64,000 nt of DNA, taken from the NCBI RefSeq assembly GCF_029867415.1, contig NC_081181.1, positions 69,722,144 to 69,786,143 of the forward strand, read 5' to 3'. A program made the translations under genes and the position numbers. This stretch comes from Vicia villosa (lineage: Eukaryota > Streptophyta > Magnoliopsida > Fabales > Fabaceae). Shown piece by piece: positions 44,502 to 56,361 of the stretch (position 1 is the stretch's first letter; every line of letters begins with the position of its first letter). The notes beneath the pieces are model-generated. The model did not search any database and was not told the DNA's origin. It saw nothing but the letters and a program-made list of their open reading frames with translations.

Positions 44502-47049
44502 AGGTCGGTCCGTCCGGCCAATTGTTGAGTCAGTTGAGTTGCACGACGGTTGAATACTGTCGGCATTTTTATTCCTTGGTATGCGACATGTGAGTGAATC
44601 ACTGTCGGTACTTGGTTGTTTGTTGCAGGTGTTGGATTGAAACAAGTGGGGGGAAGCTTCGCTTCTCGGTTATGTTTCAGTTGAAGAAGATTGATTCAGT
44701 AGGCTGTTGTTGGAAACAGTGCGAGCGTTGTCGGAGTTTGTTGTTTCCCGAGTTGAAGGTGACTTGGAATTAAGACTTCACTGGGAATTGAGTTGGAACA
44801 TCTTGAAGGAAGGTGATTAGAGGTAATTGACGGTTATTGTAAGAGAAGGAGATTGGAGAGTTGCGATGTGTCAGCTCTGCTGGTGTGCTGCGAAGTTGTC
44901 AGTTGAGTAGCCTTGCGTCTCGGAAGAGGTTCAGTTACGAGTTTGCAAGGAGGATTGTTGTCGTGATGTTGCAGAAAGCGGACTTCGGCGGGGGAATGTG
45001 TCGCTTAAGTTATAAGGATATTTGGAAGTGAAGAGATACGATAAGGGGCTGTTTGGAATGTGATAGAGTTGAAGAGAATGAGTTTTGGAGAGAGATTTTC
45101 GTAAGCAAAACGCAGGAAAATTACTGAATAGCTGCGGAACTTCGAAAATTCATAACTGGAGTTCTGGACACCCGAATTGAGTTCCGTTTGAAGCTCGGAA
45201 AGCTAATGAGATGAACTTTGTTATAAAAATGGTTGCAACAGCTGTAAGATAATTAATTGTGACAGGATGACGTTGGTAAGAGGCGAAGTTACGGTTACTC
45301 TTGTTCTTATAACTAGACTTGTTTATGGGTACTGCACGGGATGTCAGTGTCAGTGTTGAAGGGATTGAAGGAACAATTAACAGGTTTGTTGAGGAGTAAT
45401 TTTAAGAATTGAATTTACCAATTGAGGAGTTTTGGATATATCGTATAGAGTGTCACTGCATGATGTCAATGTTGTATTTTTCGGGCAATGATTGGAAAAT
45501 TCATATCTTGAGTTCCGAGTGTCGGATTGATGTGCCGTTTGAACCTACGAAGAGGAGGGATTGTGTTCTACCTTAGGGGAGAGTTATAAATACAGTAGAT
45601 TGACCCTATAAGGAGATGTTGTGGAGTCGGTTAAGGAAGCATGAAACTGGTTGAATAGGAATGCCTACTACCGTGATCGTTTGAAACAAAAATTGAGTGG
45701 AACATGTTGTTGGTGAGATGTCCGGTAATAAGGATGGTTTGAAGGCCGATGAATTTTAGTGAAGAGTGCATTAGTAGTAAAGATGGGATAAACTTTAGAA
45801 CCCTTGGAATCGTATCTGTGATGGCAAAATAACGATAAGTATAAAAGAAGAATTGTAGGGAATTTCTAACATTTGTTGACGTGAGGAAGACTTTGTTGAG
45901 ATTCCGAGTGGGATGATATTTGGACGTGAAGGATGTAATAGAATTTGGATTAAAACCACGAGTTATGAATGTTGTCTTGGTCTTGCAGGCTAATTGTATG
46001 GTTCAAAATTCGAAGTGTTTAGTGATCATAAGAGTTGAAGTACCTCTTTGATCAGAAAGGGCTTAATATGAGGCAGTAGAGATGATTAGAATATATTTTT
46101 GGACGAGGATTTTGGTTTGAATTACCATCCTAATGAGGAAAATGTTGTGTTATTGTTTTGCGTAAGAAGTCTTTAAAATGTCGGTGCTAATGATGAATGA
46201 GTTGGATTTAATTGGACAATTTAGAGACTTGAGTTGGTATGTGAAGGCACTCCTAATAGTGTTAGGTTGAGTATGCTAAAAGATGACTAGTGGTACTCTT
46301 GACGAGATTAGAGAAGGTCAGAAAGATGATGTTGACTTGATCGATAGGTTGACTTTGAATTACCAAAGTAAAGGCGGTGAATTCAGAATCGACGAAAATG
46401 ATGTAATGAGGTTGAGTGATTGGATTTGTGTAACTGATGTTTTGAGCTTCAGAAGGATATTCTAGCAGGACACCGTAGTGAATTATTGGACTATGACGAT
46501 GTTAATGAGTTTGGGTGCAAACTCGGAAAATGGACACTATTATGTAGTAACGACGGTTTATGCTTAAATATGATTTTCAACTAATATTGACAAATTTAGG
46601 ACTTGATCACCCTAAATCTCTTGTTGGTAGTAGATGGAATCGTATAGAAGAGATAAGCTTGTTTTGTTACCTTAATGGTTTAAGATGTGATGAATACTAA
46701 GCCGTGAGAATAATCACTCACTATGTTGTGTGAACTTATGAAGAAGTGAATATGAAAGAGTGAAACATGGTGGATGATGACTTAAGACGGGTAATCAGAG
46801 TCGCGCAGCGAAAGTGTGATGTAGAGTAGTGTTATGAGTACTATTCGCGGGCAGTAAAGGAATTAATATGTCGAAAGCCTACATAGAACATATGTGTTGA
46901 TCTATATGTTGGATTTAGAATCCAGTGGATGTAAGGATGTCGTGTCGAAAAATTATAACTCTTTTGAATAATTGCCGAGATGATGAATATGTTATTACGG
47001 TTGTACGTAGTTAACGAGTATGTATTCGGTGAAATTAAAACGAAGAGTT
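44502..47049 (+). other. G2 interior left of D, non-coding
   Basis: Colinear with the G1 interior and without intact ORFs. Contains two CATAACT...CCG modules (~45149-45220 and ~45500-45545) and the pol remnants described separately. Confidence 0.8.
45994..46500 (+). pseudogene. G2 pol remnants: RNase H end and pre-integrase segment
   Basis: First piece (45994-46145) reads LYGSKFEVFSDHKS, YLFDQKGLNMRQ and LNYHPNEENVV in shifting frames, the end of a Ty3/gypsy RNase H. The second (46166-46500) reads MSVLMMNELDLIGQF, then a 60-codon open stretch starting MTSGTLDEIREGQKDD, then FRIDENDVMRLSDW and GHRSELL, matching G1. The first piece is not evident in G1. No catalytic core remains. Confidence 0.78.
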
Positions 47050-48595
47050 GATGCTGTCATACCCTAATTTTTGACCCCCCTGAGATGACATATCTTCAGG
47101 ATTTTTTATCAGGTCAAGACAAGTACCCAGAGCAGTCATTTCTCCATTTGATACCTAATCGAGGATGCTCAAAGACAAGAAAGCTCAGGCAAAGGATCAA
47201 TCAATACAAAGACTAGTCTCTAATACAATCATGGGGCTCAAAAACTTCACTTTTCTCATCTATGATTGATTAGACATCCAGTCATATGAGTACAGGTTTA
47301 CTCAGGTCACCAGACTAGGGGTTTTGAGCCTATCAAGGACTGAAATCAGGGATCACATTTGGGAAACCCTAAAAAGCCCCAGGGAACCATTCAAAGACCT
47401 CAATCATCTTCAAATAACTCATATGACAAGATCCACTGGACATTACACCTCAATTCAAAGTCTACAGTCATTATTTTCACATGGTCGACAAATTAGGGTT
47501 TTGACCTAATTCACCAAGATGGTTGACTTTTAATCAGGGCATGAATCCAAAACTCAAGACATGATTCAAGGATCTCTACTACCTCCATATAATCCATTTA
47601 TATCATCCATTTGGGGAGAAGATCTTATTTTTACACAAAAGCCCAAAAATTCACTTTGTCAGGAAAAAGTCAACTGTGAAGGATCATCATTGACTTTTTA
47701 GGTTTTTAGTCAAAAAATGACTTTCAAAGATCAATATCATCAATATATGGATGTCAAAGTCATTTGGACAAAGAAATTCAAAGAAATTCATCAAGGAGCG
47801 AAAAGTCGGGAATTAGGGTTTTTGAAGGCATGGTGAGAACTCAAAATTTCACCTACACAACTCAAAAAACTTCCAACATGAAAGTTGTAGATCTTGCAAA
47901 ATAAAACAACATCTTACAAAGGAACTTTTTTCAAAAGATCAACCATTTATGAAGTTTTGGAAATTTTGAAGTTTAGGTCATAAACACTTAGAAATTTTTC
48001 TAAGTGTTTTAACCTAGTTTTCATCCAACTTTGGGCTCATTTTTCACAAATTTCCCAAATGATTCTGAAGAAGACATAAACTAATGAATTGAAGTAGATG
48101 TTTAGGGCTTTCCAAATTGTGTTCAACCTTCTCCAAATTCAATTTGAGCTAGGAGTTATGCTTGTTCAAAGTTGGCCTCATGAAGTAAAATTATAGGTCA
48201 TGTGCAAATTGGACTTTGCAAATTTTGTGCAAATAACCTCTCTTATGGATGCTACACGACCCATAACACATCTGAAACCATGCCATACATCCATTTTCAT
48301 CATTGCATAAGGATTAGAGAAGATTCCAAAAACAAAGGCATGTGATTATGTAATGATTGCATTTTTGAATTTATGACAAATTGGTGATTCATCAAAGGAA
48401 TCTTCTCCCAACCAATTGGAGCTCATTTCTGCAGCAATTTGGTCCCCTAAGATCAAGCAAAACCGATGGCTAGGGAGTGGTATCAAAGAGCTCATCATTG
48501 CACTTGGGATATTCTTTGAATTTCTTCATGGCTAAGAAACCAAACTCACCTCATTAAGCAAGCTTACTATGATCAATTACTCTGAACCAATTCCC

Positions 48596-48603
48596 TATAA
48601 ATA
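48596..48603 (+). promoter_or_regulatory. Putative TATA box of the D LTR
   Basis: CCCTATAAATAGAGG, a near-ideal plant TATA context, about 1.5 kb into the LTR. Transcription would start near 48630. Confidence 0.7.
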
Positions 48604-49544
48604 GAGGCCTCATTCTCATTCAGAAAACACACCAAAGCAACCATATTACTTGCTTTCTCTTTCTCTTCTCTTGTTCATTGTTTTTCAAAGTTCTTTGGCA
48701 AGAAGAATCGATTTCTTCAAACCAGAGCTTATCTTTGGGAAGTGAGCATTCTAACATCTCAAGGGAGGTCATTTGAGGTGATCCAAGCACCTGGATCACT
48801 TCTGTAAGTGGAGGAACACCATTGTTGCTCTCACTTTGGAGCATTTGCAGTTGGAGGTCCATGGAGTGATTCAGGAGGTTTCAAGCCAAGCCAATCATCC
48901 AGACACACTCCTCAGGTCATAGTGAAGCTAACCAGATGGCTGCAGCTCATCTGTAACTCCAAATTCAACAACCTCCATGTTCACTTGAAGCTGAAATCGA
49001 GGGAGGTCCATAGAACAATTCAGAAGGATTCAGGCTACAATAAGCATCCAGTTAGCATCATTGAGTCTCAGGGAAGCTATTGAGATCATTCATTCAAGCT
49101 CAGTTGCTCTCAATCATCCTCACGACCTTCAGTTTCAGAGGTAAGTTTCTGAACTCCCTCTCTTTAATTTAAGTACTCTTTGTGAAATAGCTCGATTCTA
49201 TCTTGTTCAGCATCATCAGAGGATTGAAAACCCTCTATCATCATCCATTTATCTTTCAGTATAGTCATTTAATTTAATTTTGAAATTTTAGGGTTCTTCA
49301 CAATTTCTGGTAAATTAGTTAGATGTAGTTAATGATAGTTCATGTTAGTTACATATTTAGAATCGTGAGTGAATTTAGAGCAAGTTTCATGTTTACATCA
49401 TTGCAAATGGTTGAGAAACGAGTGAGTTCAGAAATTCAAAATCATGGAGCTTGAGGTTGAAGACGAAGATGGTGGTGGCGCGCAAAATTTGAATTCTCAG
49501 GGGAGAGTTTATTTTATTTTGAATGGTATGCGTATTATTAACGA

Positions 49545-49628
49545 CTGAACAACTTGCCCTAGTGGCCACACATGCGCTCTTAGTCTCCTCATGCCACAAG
49601 TTTGGGGTTCGAATCCCCCTCGCCCCAG
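49545..49628 (+). other. tRNA-like sequence 1 in the D LTR
   Basis: A-box-like TTGCCCTAGTGG (49554-49565) and a perfect B box GGTTCGAATCC (49606-49616) within a strong T-arm (GGGG/CCCC). Other arms are degenerate, so not a functional tRNA gene. Confidence 0.65.
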
Positions 49629-49704
49629 ACTTTTTGTTCCTTTTATTTTTTCATGGTTTTACTACTTGTTTGAAAATATAATGAATTGAATGCAAGTTAC
49701 TAAC

Positions 49705-49785
49705 ACTGAGCGCGCGCTGGCCCAGTGGTTTGGTTTTGGGTATGTGACCTAAAGGGCGTGAGTTCAACCCCTCTAGGTGACAAAA
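49705..49785 (+). other. tRNA-like sequence 2 in the D LTR
   Basis: A-box TGGCCCAGTGG (49718-49728) and B-box GAGTTCAACCC (49760-49770), the spacing of a short tRNA. It lies ~150 bases after tRNA-like 1 on the same strand. Confidence 0.6.
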
Positions 49786-50354
49786 TCATATTTTTTATCA
49801 CTTTTCACACTAAATTTCTTCACAACTTCACACAATTATTTAACCTATCAAATTAAATCATTTTCACTTCATTTTTCACACACTTGTTATTTAATATACC
49901 TATTTTATGTATAATCAAAAAAAATCATAAAAATATTATTTAATTCATATATTTTTATTAGGTATAAAATAGTATTTTAAGTGTTTTATTAAATACTTTA
50001 AATATATGTTTCCATTTTGTTTTAACCTAATTATTTGTGTGAATAATTTTATGATAAAACCCTAATTGTTTAGGTCTTAATTAAGTAAAAATCTTTATTT
50101 TTACTTTAATTAAGTTGACTTTTGTCAATTCTCAAAACTGTTTTCAATCTCTGATTAAATCAAATGATTAAGGTTTTCAAACAACAAAACCTCATATCAT
50201 TCCAAATCATTTTCAAATTTCTGTTATAACCAGTACTGTAAAGTACTGGGCCTCTAATAGAGTGTAAGTCCCAAAAACCTTCTCTTCTTAGCTTGTTTTC
50301 AAAACTGTATTTTTCAAAATCTTCTTTCTGTTTTCAAAACATTCTTCTGGTATT

Positions 50355-50843
50355 TGAAGGGCATTATTCCCGGTGAAACTCTTCAGATACCTATGTGACC
50401 TTTGTCCATCTTCACTTCTTCTGTTTTCAAAAACCATTAACTGTTTATCATATATATTCAACTGTTATCAACAAAACAACAAAAATACTGTTGAGGCTCT
50501 GTACATACTTCTTCAATGGCCTCCACTCCATCCAGGTTAGGCTTTACAGGCTTTCAATTTACAGTCTTTATTTAAATTACTGTCAAATATAAACTATGCA
50601 TATATTAGTTTAGAACTGCGTTTGAGTATAAACCTTAGGATAGTTAAACTATATATATATTATAGGAATATGGCCTAGGATTGAGAATGTCTTCCCGGTG
50701 AAGGCTCTTTCCTAATTAGAGATTTGTAGTTCAAACCCCCAAGATGAATTATTCCCGGTGAAACATCTTGGCAAAAACCTTAGAATCCAAAAAATAATAG
50801 GACACATCCACCCAAAGAGGAATTATTCCCAGTGAAACCTCTT
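50355..50843. repeat. Four covarying hairpins with a CCCGGTGAA loop
   Basis: Loops share TTCCC(G/A)GTGAA. Arms: TGAAGGG/CTCTTCA (50355-50385, one G-U), TAGGA+GAG/CTC+TCCTA (50676-50714), CCAAGATG/CATCTTGG (50739-50771) and AAGAGG/CCTCTT (50815-50843). Arms share no common sequence, yet each pairs with its partner. Confidence 0.85.
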
Positions 50844-50920
50844 ACCCATTTGCTTAGAGCCAAAATAAGTTCAAAACTACATAGCTTTCTCTTGTGCTAT
50901 AACAAGGACCCTCGACTAGC

Positions 50921-52680
50921 CTCCTCTTGGGCTTTGTACAAGGACCCACAGGCTTCTTAAAAGCATTTCCAGCTTCCTCTTGAGCTTGTATACAAGGACC
51001 CATCAGGTTTCTTATAAACATAGGAACAGGTCTTTAGTCACCTTTTAGCCTACCCTGGTGAGTTTCTTCCAATTTAAACCAGACTTTAAACAAGCTAAGT
51101 TTGTCTCAATTTTGCATTGAGTACATTTTTGGAATGAGAGACATGGACAGTCTCTGTCACCCTTATCTTCATCAATCTTCCTTAGCAAAGTCTAGGATCC
51201 ATGTTTGGTCACCCTCAGCATTGAGTCAGCCTTCATCTTGGGCTTTAAACAAGAAGTCTCACTAGATAATCTTTCTGCCAATCCTTTCATCCCTTAATAA
51301 TTAATGGAGTGCTACCCAAATCAATCACTTTATAAAAACCCCTGGAAAGGGTCAGCCTCCAACATCTGTCTAAAAATGTCAAAACCCCTGGAAAGGGTCA
51401 GCCTCCAACATCTGTCTAAAAATGTCAAAACCCCTGGAAAGGGTCAGCCTCCAACATCTGTCAAAAAATGTCAAAACCCCTGGAAAGGGTTAGCCTCCAA
51501 AATTAATTAAAAATAATTTCATTCTCTTAGGAGATGATTTCCCCAAAAGAGTCAGAATCCCTGGAAAGGGTCAGCCTCCAAAAAAAAACATGATAAAGTC
51601 AGTCTTTTAATAGACAAATTCACCAGCTGAGTCAAAATCCCTGGAAAGGGTTGGCTTCCAAAGAAAAACAGTCTTTTAATAAATAAAACCTCTTCGGTAG
51701 AGTCAAAACCAACAAAAACAGTTAGCCTCAACCTTGGGCTTCATACAAGGCACCCAAACAATAAAACTCCCCTGTCAAGAGTCAGCCTCAACCTTGGGCA
51801 TTGTACAAGGCAGATAACAGAGTCTCCCCAGTGAGTCCTTCATCACTCAGTAGCCACAACCTTGGGCTTTGTACAAGGCAGATAAACCATATCTTTCATG
51901 TGTCAAAGATTCCTAACACTTAGGATCTTTCCCCATATAGTCACCCATACTTAATTCATTTAAGAGTCCGCCACAACCTTGGGCTTTGTACAAGGCAGAA
52001 AATAATGTTTTCCCTAACTACAGTCAGCCACAACCTTGGGATTTGTACAAGGCACATAAAATAGAGTCATTCAATTATTCTCAACAGTCAGCCACAACCT
52101 TGGGCTTTGTACAAGGCACATAAATAGAGTCTCCCTAAGTAGAGTCAGCCTCAATTCTGGGCTTTGTACAGAACACAAAAATACCCTGTAATTAATCTCC
52201 AATGGAGTCATCTCCCAGAGTCAATAATATCAATTAATCAATCAAAAAGCCTCAAGCTTGGGCCTCATACAAGCCAGCTAAAGTCAAATCTTTTATACAG
52301 TAGATAGACATAGCTTATCTCCATAGAGAGATATTTTTACTACTCTACCACATTCAAACAAACAAACATTTCAATTTCAATTTCAATCAAAGTCTCCCAT
52401 TTAGGACTCTGAAAGACATGCTCTGGCACATCCCCAGACTTGTACACTTTCCCTAATTTGGACGAGCATCTTTCTTTCATTTAAGAGGCATCTAACTGGC
52501 ATACTTGCACACACACAAGTAAGGTCCCCCTCTTGAATGAAATGAATTCAGTTATTCTGTCACTCCTTTAAATGTTTGTGGTAGAATAGTACAAATACCT
52601 CTCTGTAGAGATAATTTCATGTCTCTTTACTGTAAACAGAGATTTAATTCCAAGCTTCAACCTTGAGCTTCAAGCAAGGC
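50921..52680. repeat. Dispersed CTTG-loop-CAAG repeat family, about 12 copies
   Basis: Recurrent phrase of arms around a loop close to GGCTTTGTA. Most copies use CCTTG/CAAGG; others are TCTTG/CAAGA (51236-51254), TTCTG/CAGAA (52155-52173) and GCTTG/CAAGC (52256-52274), all self-complementary. Copies alternate with short unrelated text rather than forming a strict tandem. Confidence 0.85.
51333..51665 (+). repeat. 46-bp minisatellite in the D LTR
   Basis: CCCCTGGAAAGGGTCAGCCT-type units begin with exact 46-base periodicity (GGAAAGGG at 51344, 51390, 51436, 51482), followed by two looser copies near 51554 and 51643. The CCC and GGG flanks of TGGAAA can pair. Confidence 0.92.
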
Positions 52681-53217
52681 ACCAAAAACAAGTAATTTCC
52701 CTAGTTAGTTCCCCGAACTACATTAAGCTCTGACTTCCACTAGGGATATGTAGGCATGAGGTTCACAAGGAATCTCAGCGAGCTAATAAAATACCAAAAA
52801 TAGTCAGTCTGTCTATCTGTCTGTCTTTTAAAATCAATTCAATTCTTTCTCCTAACACAAAGGAGAAATCATTAGCAATAAACACAAACACAATGACACA
52901 GAGAAGGTTCCTGTAGAGTACTACAGATATGTAGGGTGTTTAAACACTTCCCTATGTATAACCGACCTCCCGGACTCCAGAATTTCTAGTCTAGGTGAAA
53001 TCCCCACACTTAGCAAACTCCTAGGGTTTAGTTGAGATCTTTTTTCCCCTTTCCTACTCGTAGGACAATAAGAAAGTTCGTGTGATATCGTAGGAAGAAC
53101 TGAAATAAAATTCATCCCACCACGGGCGCATTCTCCTTCCAAATTTCGCGTGAAGGGTTTAGCGTGCCGTCCTCCCAAGTGAAACGGGGAGGTAAAGAAA
53201 ACGACCACCACAGATGC

Positions 53218-54121
53218 TATATGACGTCGTAATAAATTTGTGTTGTTGTTAAGGGGTTATTGTAGATCCTAGATATAATGAGGAATTATACTCTATGAAG
53301 GGAGGAATTGATTTAGTTCTTAGAAAAGAGTGAAACTCAATTTGAGTTGTTTGTAAGGAACGGCGTATTGAGGCTGATGAGCGTGATTTTAATTACTTAT
53401 GTGCACTCGTTCCGATGGCCGGAATGTTTAATAGATGTAGCAACTCAAGAATTTGTTTTTGAGTGCGAGTAAGTATTATTGAGTGGTAAATTGGTACCAT
53501 GAATGATGAAGAATGATTCTTGAAACGAATGAGTAAAGAGAGTCGGAATCGGGTAAAACTCAGAAATCTATTTGGTATAGATGATTGTGATGAGTAGTCA
53601 GAGTAGTGCGGAGAAAACGGAATGTAACGTGTTGGATAATTACTGGTGTGACTTAAGAAGAGTCAGATAATTGGAATTCAATGGTATAAGAATACGAGTA
53701 TTGAGTTTCTTGAAGGAAGTGGTTGATGAAAAATGTAAGTATTACATTATCACTTAGATGGAAAAGTGTGTCTAAGGTTAGTATGTTTGGTAGATGGAAT
53801 GCGTTACTGCAGTGTTGATCAGTGTGATCATACTATGGATTGTGTAATTGTATTTCTCAGTTGTTGAGTGTATTGTATAGGTTATGCCTCAATGTTCTAT
53901 TGTAGTTAACCTTTTAGAGATATAATGAGTGGTACAACTTTTGATGGTCAAATGCGACGTAAGAACTGGGATTTGAATGTATGAAACATGTTCCCTGTTG
54001 GTGATGTCAGATGGATTTTGAGGATTGACCGATGGTAATGTTAATTGGGAGCTGAAGAGTCAGGTGGAGGACTCTTATACGATCTGGTTACTTGAGGTAT
54101 GTTTTCGAGGACGAAAACTCT
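53218..54121 (+). other. G2 interior right of D, non-coding
   Basis: Colinear with G1 ~36620-37590, no ORF; ends in the TTTTCGAGGACGAAAAC phrase before the PPT. Confidence 0.8.
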
Positions 54122-54137
54122 TTTAGTGGGGGAGAGT
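54122..54137 (+). promoter_or_regulatory. G2 polypurine tract
   Basis: TTTAGTGGGGGAGAGT immediately before the 3' LTR, identical to G1. Confidence 0.9.
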
Positions 54138-56361
54138 TGTAACACCCGTATATTTTAATTTTTAATTTAAATGGAAATTTAATTTAATAATTAGAATTAT
54201 TGGTGATTTGTAGAATTTAATTGGAAAATGATGGTTTATGGTGTTGGGCCATGTGTGACGTTAAGGAATGAGGGGGTGTTATGTTAGTAAAGGTCTTATT
54301 CCAATTAAAGGTTATTTTATAAAATAATAAGGAATTGAGAATAAGAAAAGGAACGTGAAAAGCAGAGCAGAGGAGATGAGGGATTGGGAAGCTGGAACGT
54401 GAAGAGGAGCAATGGAGGGAGAGACCAATCAAGAATCTTTGGATAAGGTAAGGGGGGACTCTCCGGTTATCATCTATTATCGTGTTCTTAGATAATAATA
54501 TTGATTAGGGATGTTGTTGAGTCAATTGGATTATATGATAGATTTAGGGATTTAGTCGAATTGTATGATGTTTGATCCCTATGTTTGAATCCATGATACC
54601 TATGTTGTTTCGGTCCCAATTGATGCGTGATTGAGGTATTATGAGGTGTTCTTCGTGTTGTTTGTGCATTCGATTTCCCTAGGTTCGTACTGGTATGAAT
54701 TGGGTGTGTTTGGAATGCATAGAATGCTGTTTTCTACAGGTTGGGGTTTCTGAAATCGCCGGTTCGCGCCGCGTGCACAGGGTTGGCGCCGCGAACAGGT
54801 GGGTAGAATGCCAGGAAATTGTGATACGCACAGGTCGCGCCGCGTACCTGTGTTGGCGCCGCGAAGGCGTACTTGTTTTCTCGTTTCGCGCCGCGTGCAT
54901 AGGTTGGCGCCGCGAACGTGTTAGTGTGGTTCAGGTCGCGCCGCGAACTTTGGTTGCGCCGCGTGCTGTAGCGATAGTTATCTCTTGGGAAAGTTAAATG
55001 ATGTGTAACTTTCGAACCGTAGGTCCGTTTCTAGTGCCGTTTCGAGCACGATGAATCTTATGAGATAGCCTATGTTTTAAATGATGAAATGAGGTGTGAA
55101 TCCAATTATTTTAAATATGATTTTATTTCTTGGTGTAGGATGTATTGTACATATATGTGATGAGATGTGTTAAATACATGATATGTTGAAATATTAATCA
55201 TGTGACGATTTGTTTAATTGGATGATGTATTGTTGACATATAGGATGAAATGTGACAATATGAGATGTTGTTTTGAAAAACATTATGATGTGATGATTTG
55301 TTTAGAGTCGTATGATGATGACTGAATTGCTTTGAAATGATGTGAATACATGTGTGTCCTTATTTTTGATGATGATGATTGATGTGGACACTTGTATGTT
55401 CTTTAATGATGATGATGATTGATTATATTTGAATGATGCTAATGTATATAAACATACTTTGATGATGATGATGATGATGAAATGGGTATTTGATGATGTT
55501 ACTCATTAGACTTGACGATGGTATAGTATGTTGTATATGTTGCATTCATTCATGTTCATTGATGATAATGTATCCATAAGGGTGTGTTGGATCAGTGAAG
55601 GGCATGATTCCCATTGTGTGGAATCTGTGCTGGCAGGGCCGTATCTTGATGATGTTGGATCGGTCATGGGTTATTCCCATTTGATGAGGTTGGTACCACA
55701 TGCATAGTGTCAGTTCATACATATGCATACTTTTATAACATGATTGGATGTATTCCAGTGTTATAAATATTGATGATGTGTTGGTTGTGTGTTTTGTTGA
55801 ATTAATGTTGAGTATGATTGTCTGTTTGAAAGATGTGTTCTGTTGATGTTTGTGTAAACGATAGATGTTCCTGATAATCTGAATATGATGAAATTGGGTG
55901 AATGATATAACTATGATGTGTTGTTATTTAAGATGCAATAACATTTGTTAACTGTGATGAGACTCACCCTTACCGTTGACATTTTCAGATTGAGGATAGC
56001 TGCTTTCGACTTGGTGAGGATTAGCTCATAAGTCAGTGTATTAGTGTAGCGTCAGGTGTCATGCTCTGATATTGTAACACTGGGGGAACGTTAGATTAGA
56101 GTTTATGATGATACTCTATCGTGTTGTTATTGTATTAAATTATGTGGGATATTGCATAGATGATGTTATGCTTATCCATATGATGAATTTTCCGCTGTGT
56201 AAACATGAGATGTTTATGTATTATGACAGATTGTTCCTTAGTGAAAGCATGACAATGAATTTATGATAATTTGTTTTAAATTGAATTGTGGCACCCTTGT
56301 TTTCATGTTTTACTCTGAAAATTATTTTATAAATTTCCGTGGGGTTTAGAAGGGTGTTACA
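54138..56361 (+). repeat. G2 3' LTR (2224 bp)
   Basis: Same structure as the 5' LTR; its palindrome array (54763-54965) is better preserved, with CGCGCCGCG where the 5' copy has CGCGTCGCG. Confidence 0.95.

Larger units (their letters stand above)
47050..53217 (+). mobile_element. D: solo Ogre-type LTR (6158 bp) with TSD GATGC
   Basis: The sequence 47055-53212 begins TGTCATACCCTAATTTTTG (Ogre LTR start) and ends CCACCACA, and is flanked by GATGC on both sides (47050-47054 and 53213-53217). The undisturbed G1 interior reads AGTTGATGCTATATGA at the same site, which confirms one clean insertion. No PBS, PPT or ORF is inside, so this is a single LTR left by LTR-LTR recombination. Plus orientation. 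Confidence 0.92.
42253..56361 (+). mobile_element. G2: non-autonomous Ty3/gypsy element carrying solo LTR D
   Basis: LTRs 42253-44485 and 54138-56361, Met PBS at 44490, PPT, and TSD TCACG (42248-42252 and 56362-56366). Without D the interior is about 3.49 kb, colinear with G1's and equally gene-less. LTRs differ by about 18 substitutions by eye plus changes in a GAT microsatellite, so G2 is older than G1. It sits in B gag, opposite strand. Confidence 0.95.

Noticed and set aside
48808..49083. 91-codon ORF in LTR D as a gene
   Set aside because: Lies just downstream of the LTR TATA box but has no recognisable domain and is within a non-coding LTR. It could be a leader ORF, but that is not supported.
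49545..49628. Functional tRNA gene
   Set aside because: B box and T-arm are good but the acceptor, D and anticodon arms do not form a regular cloverleaf by eye.
51304..51510. 68-codon ORF with repeated PWKG words
   Set aside because: Product of the 46-bp minisatellite in LTR D.
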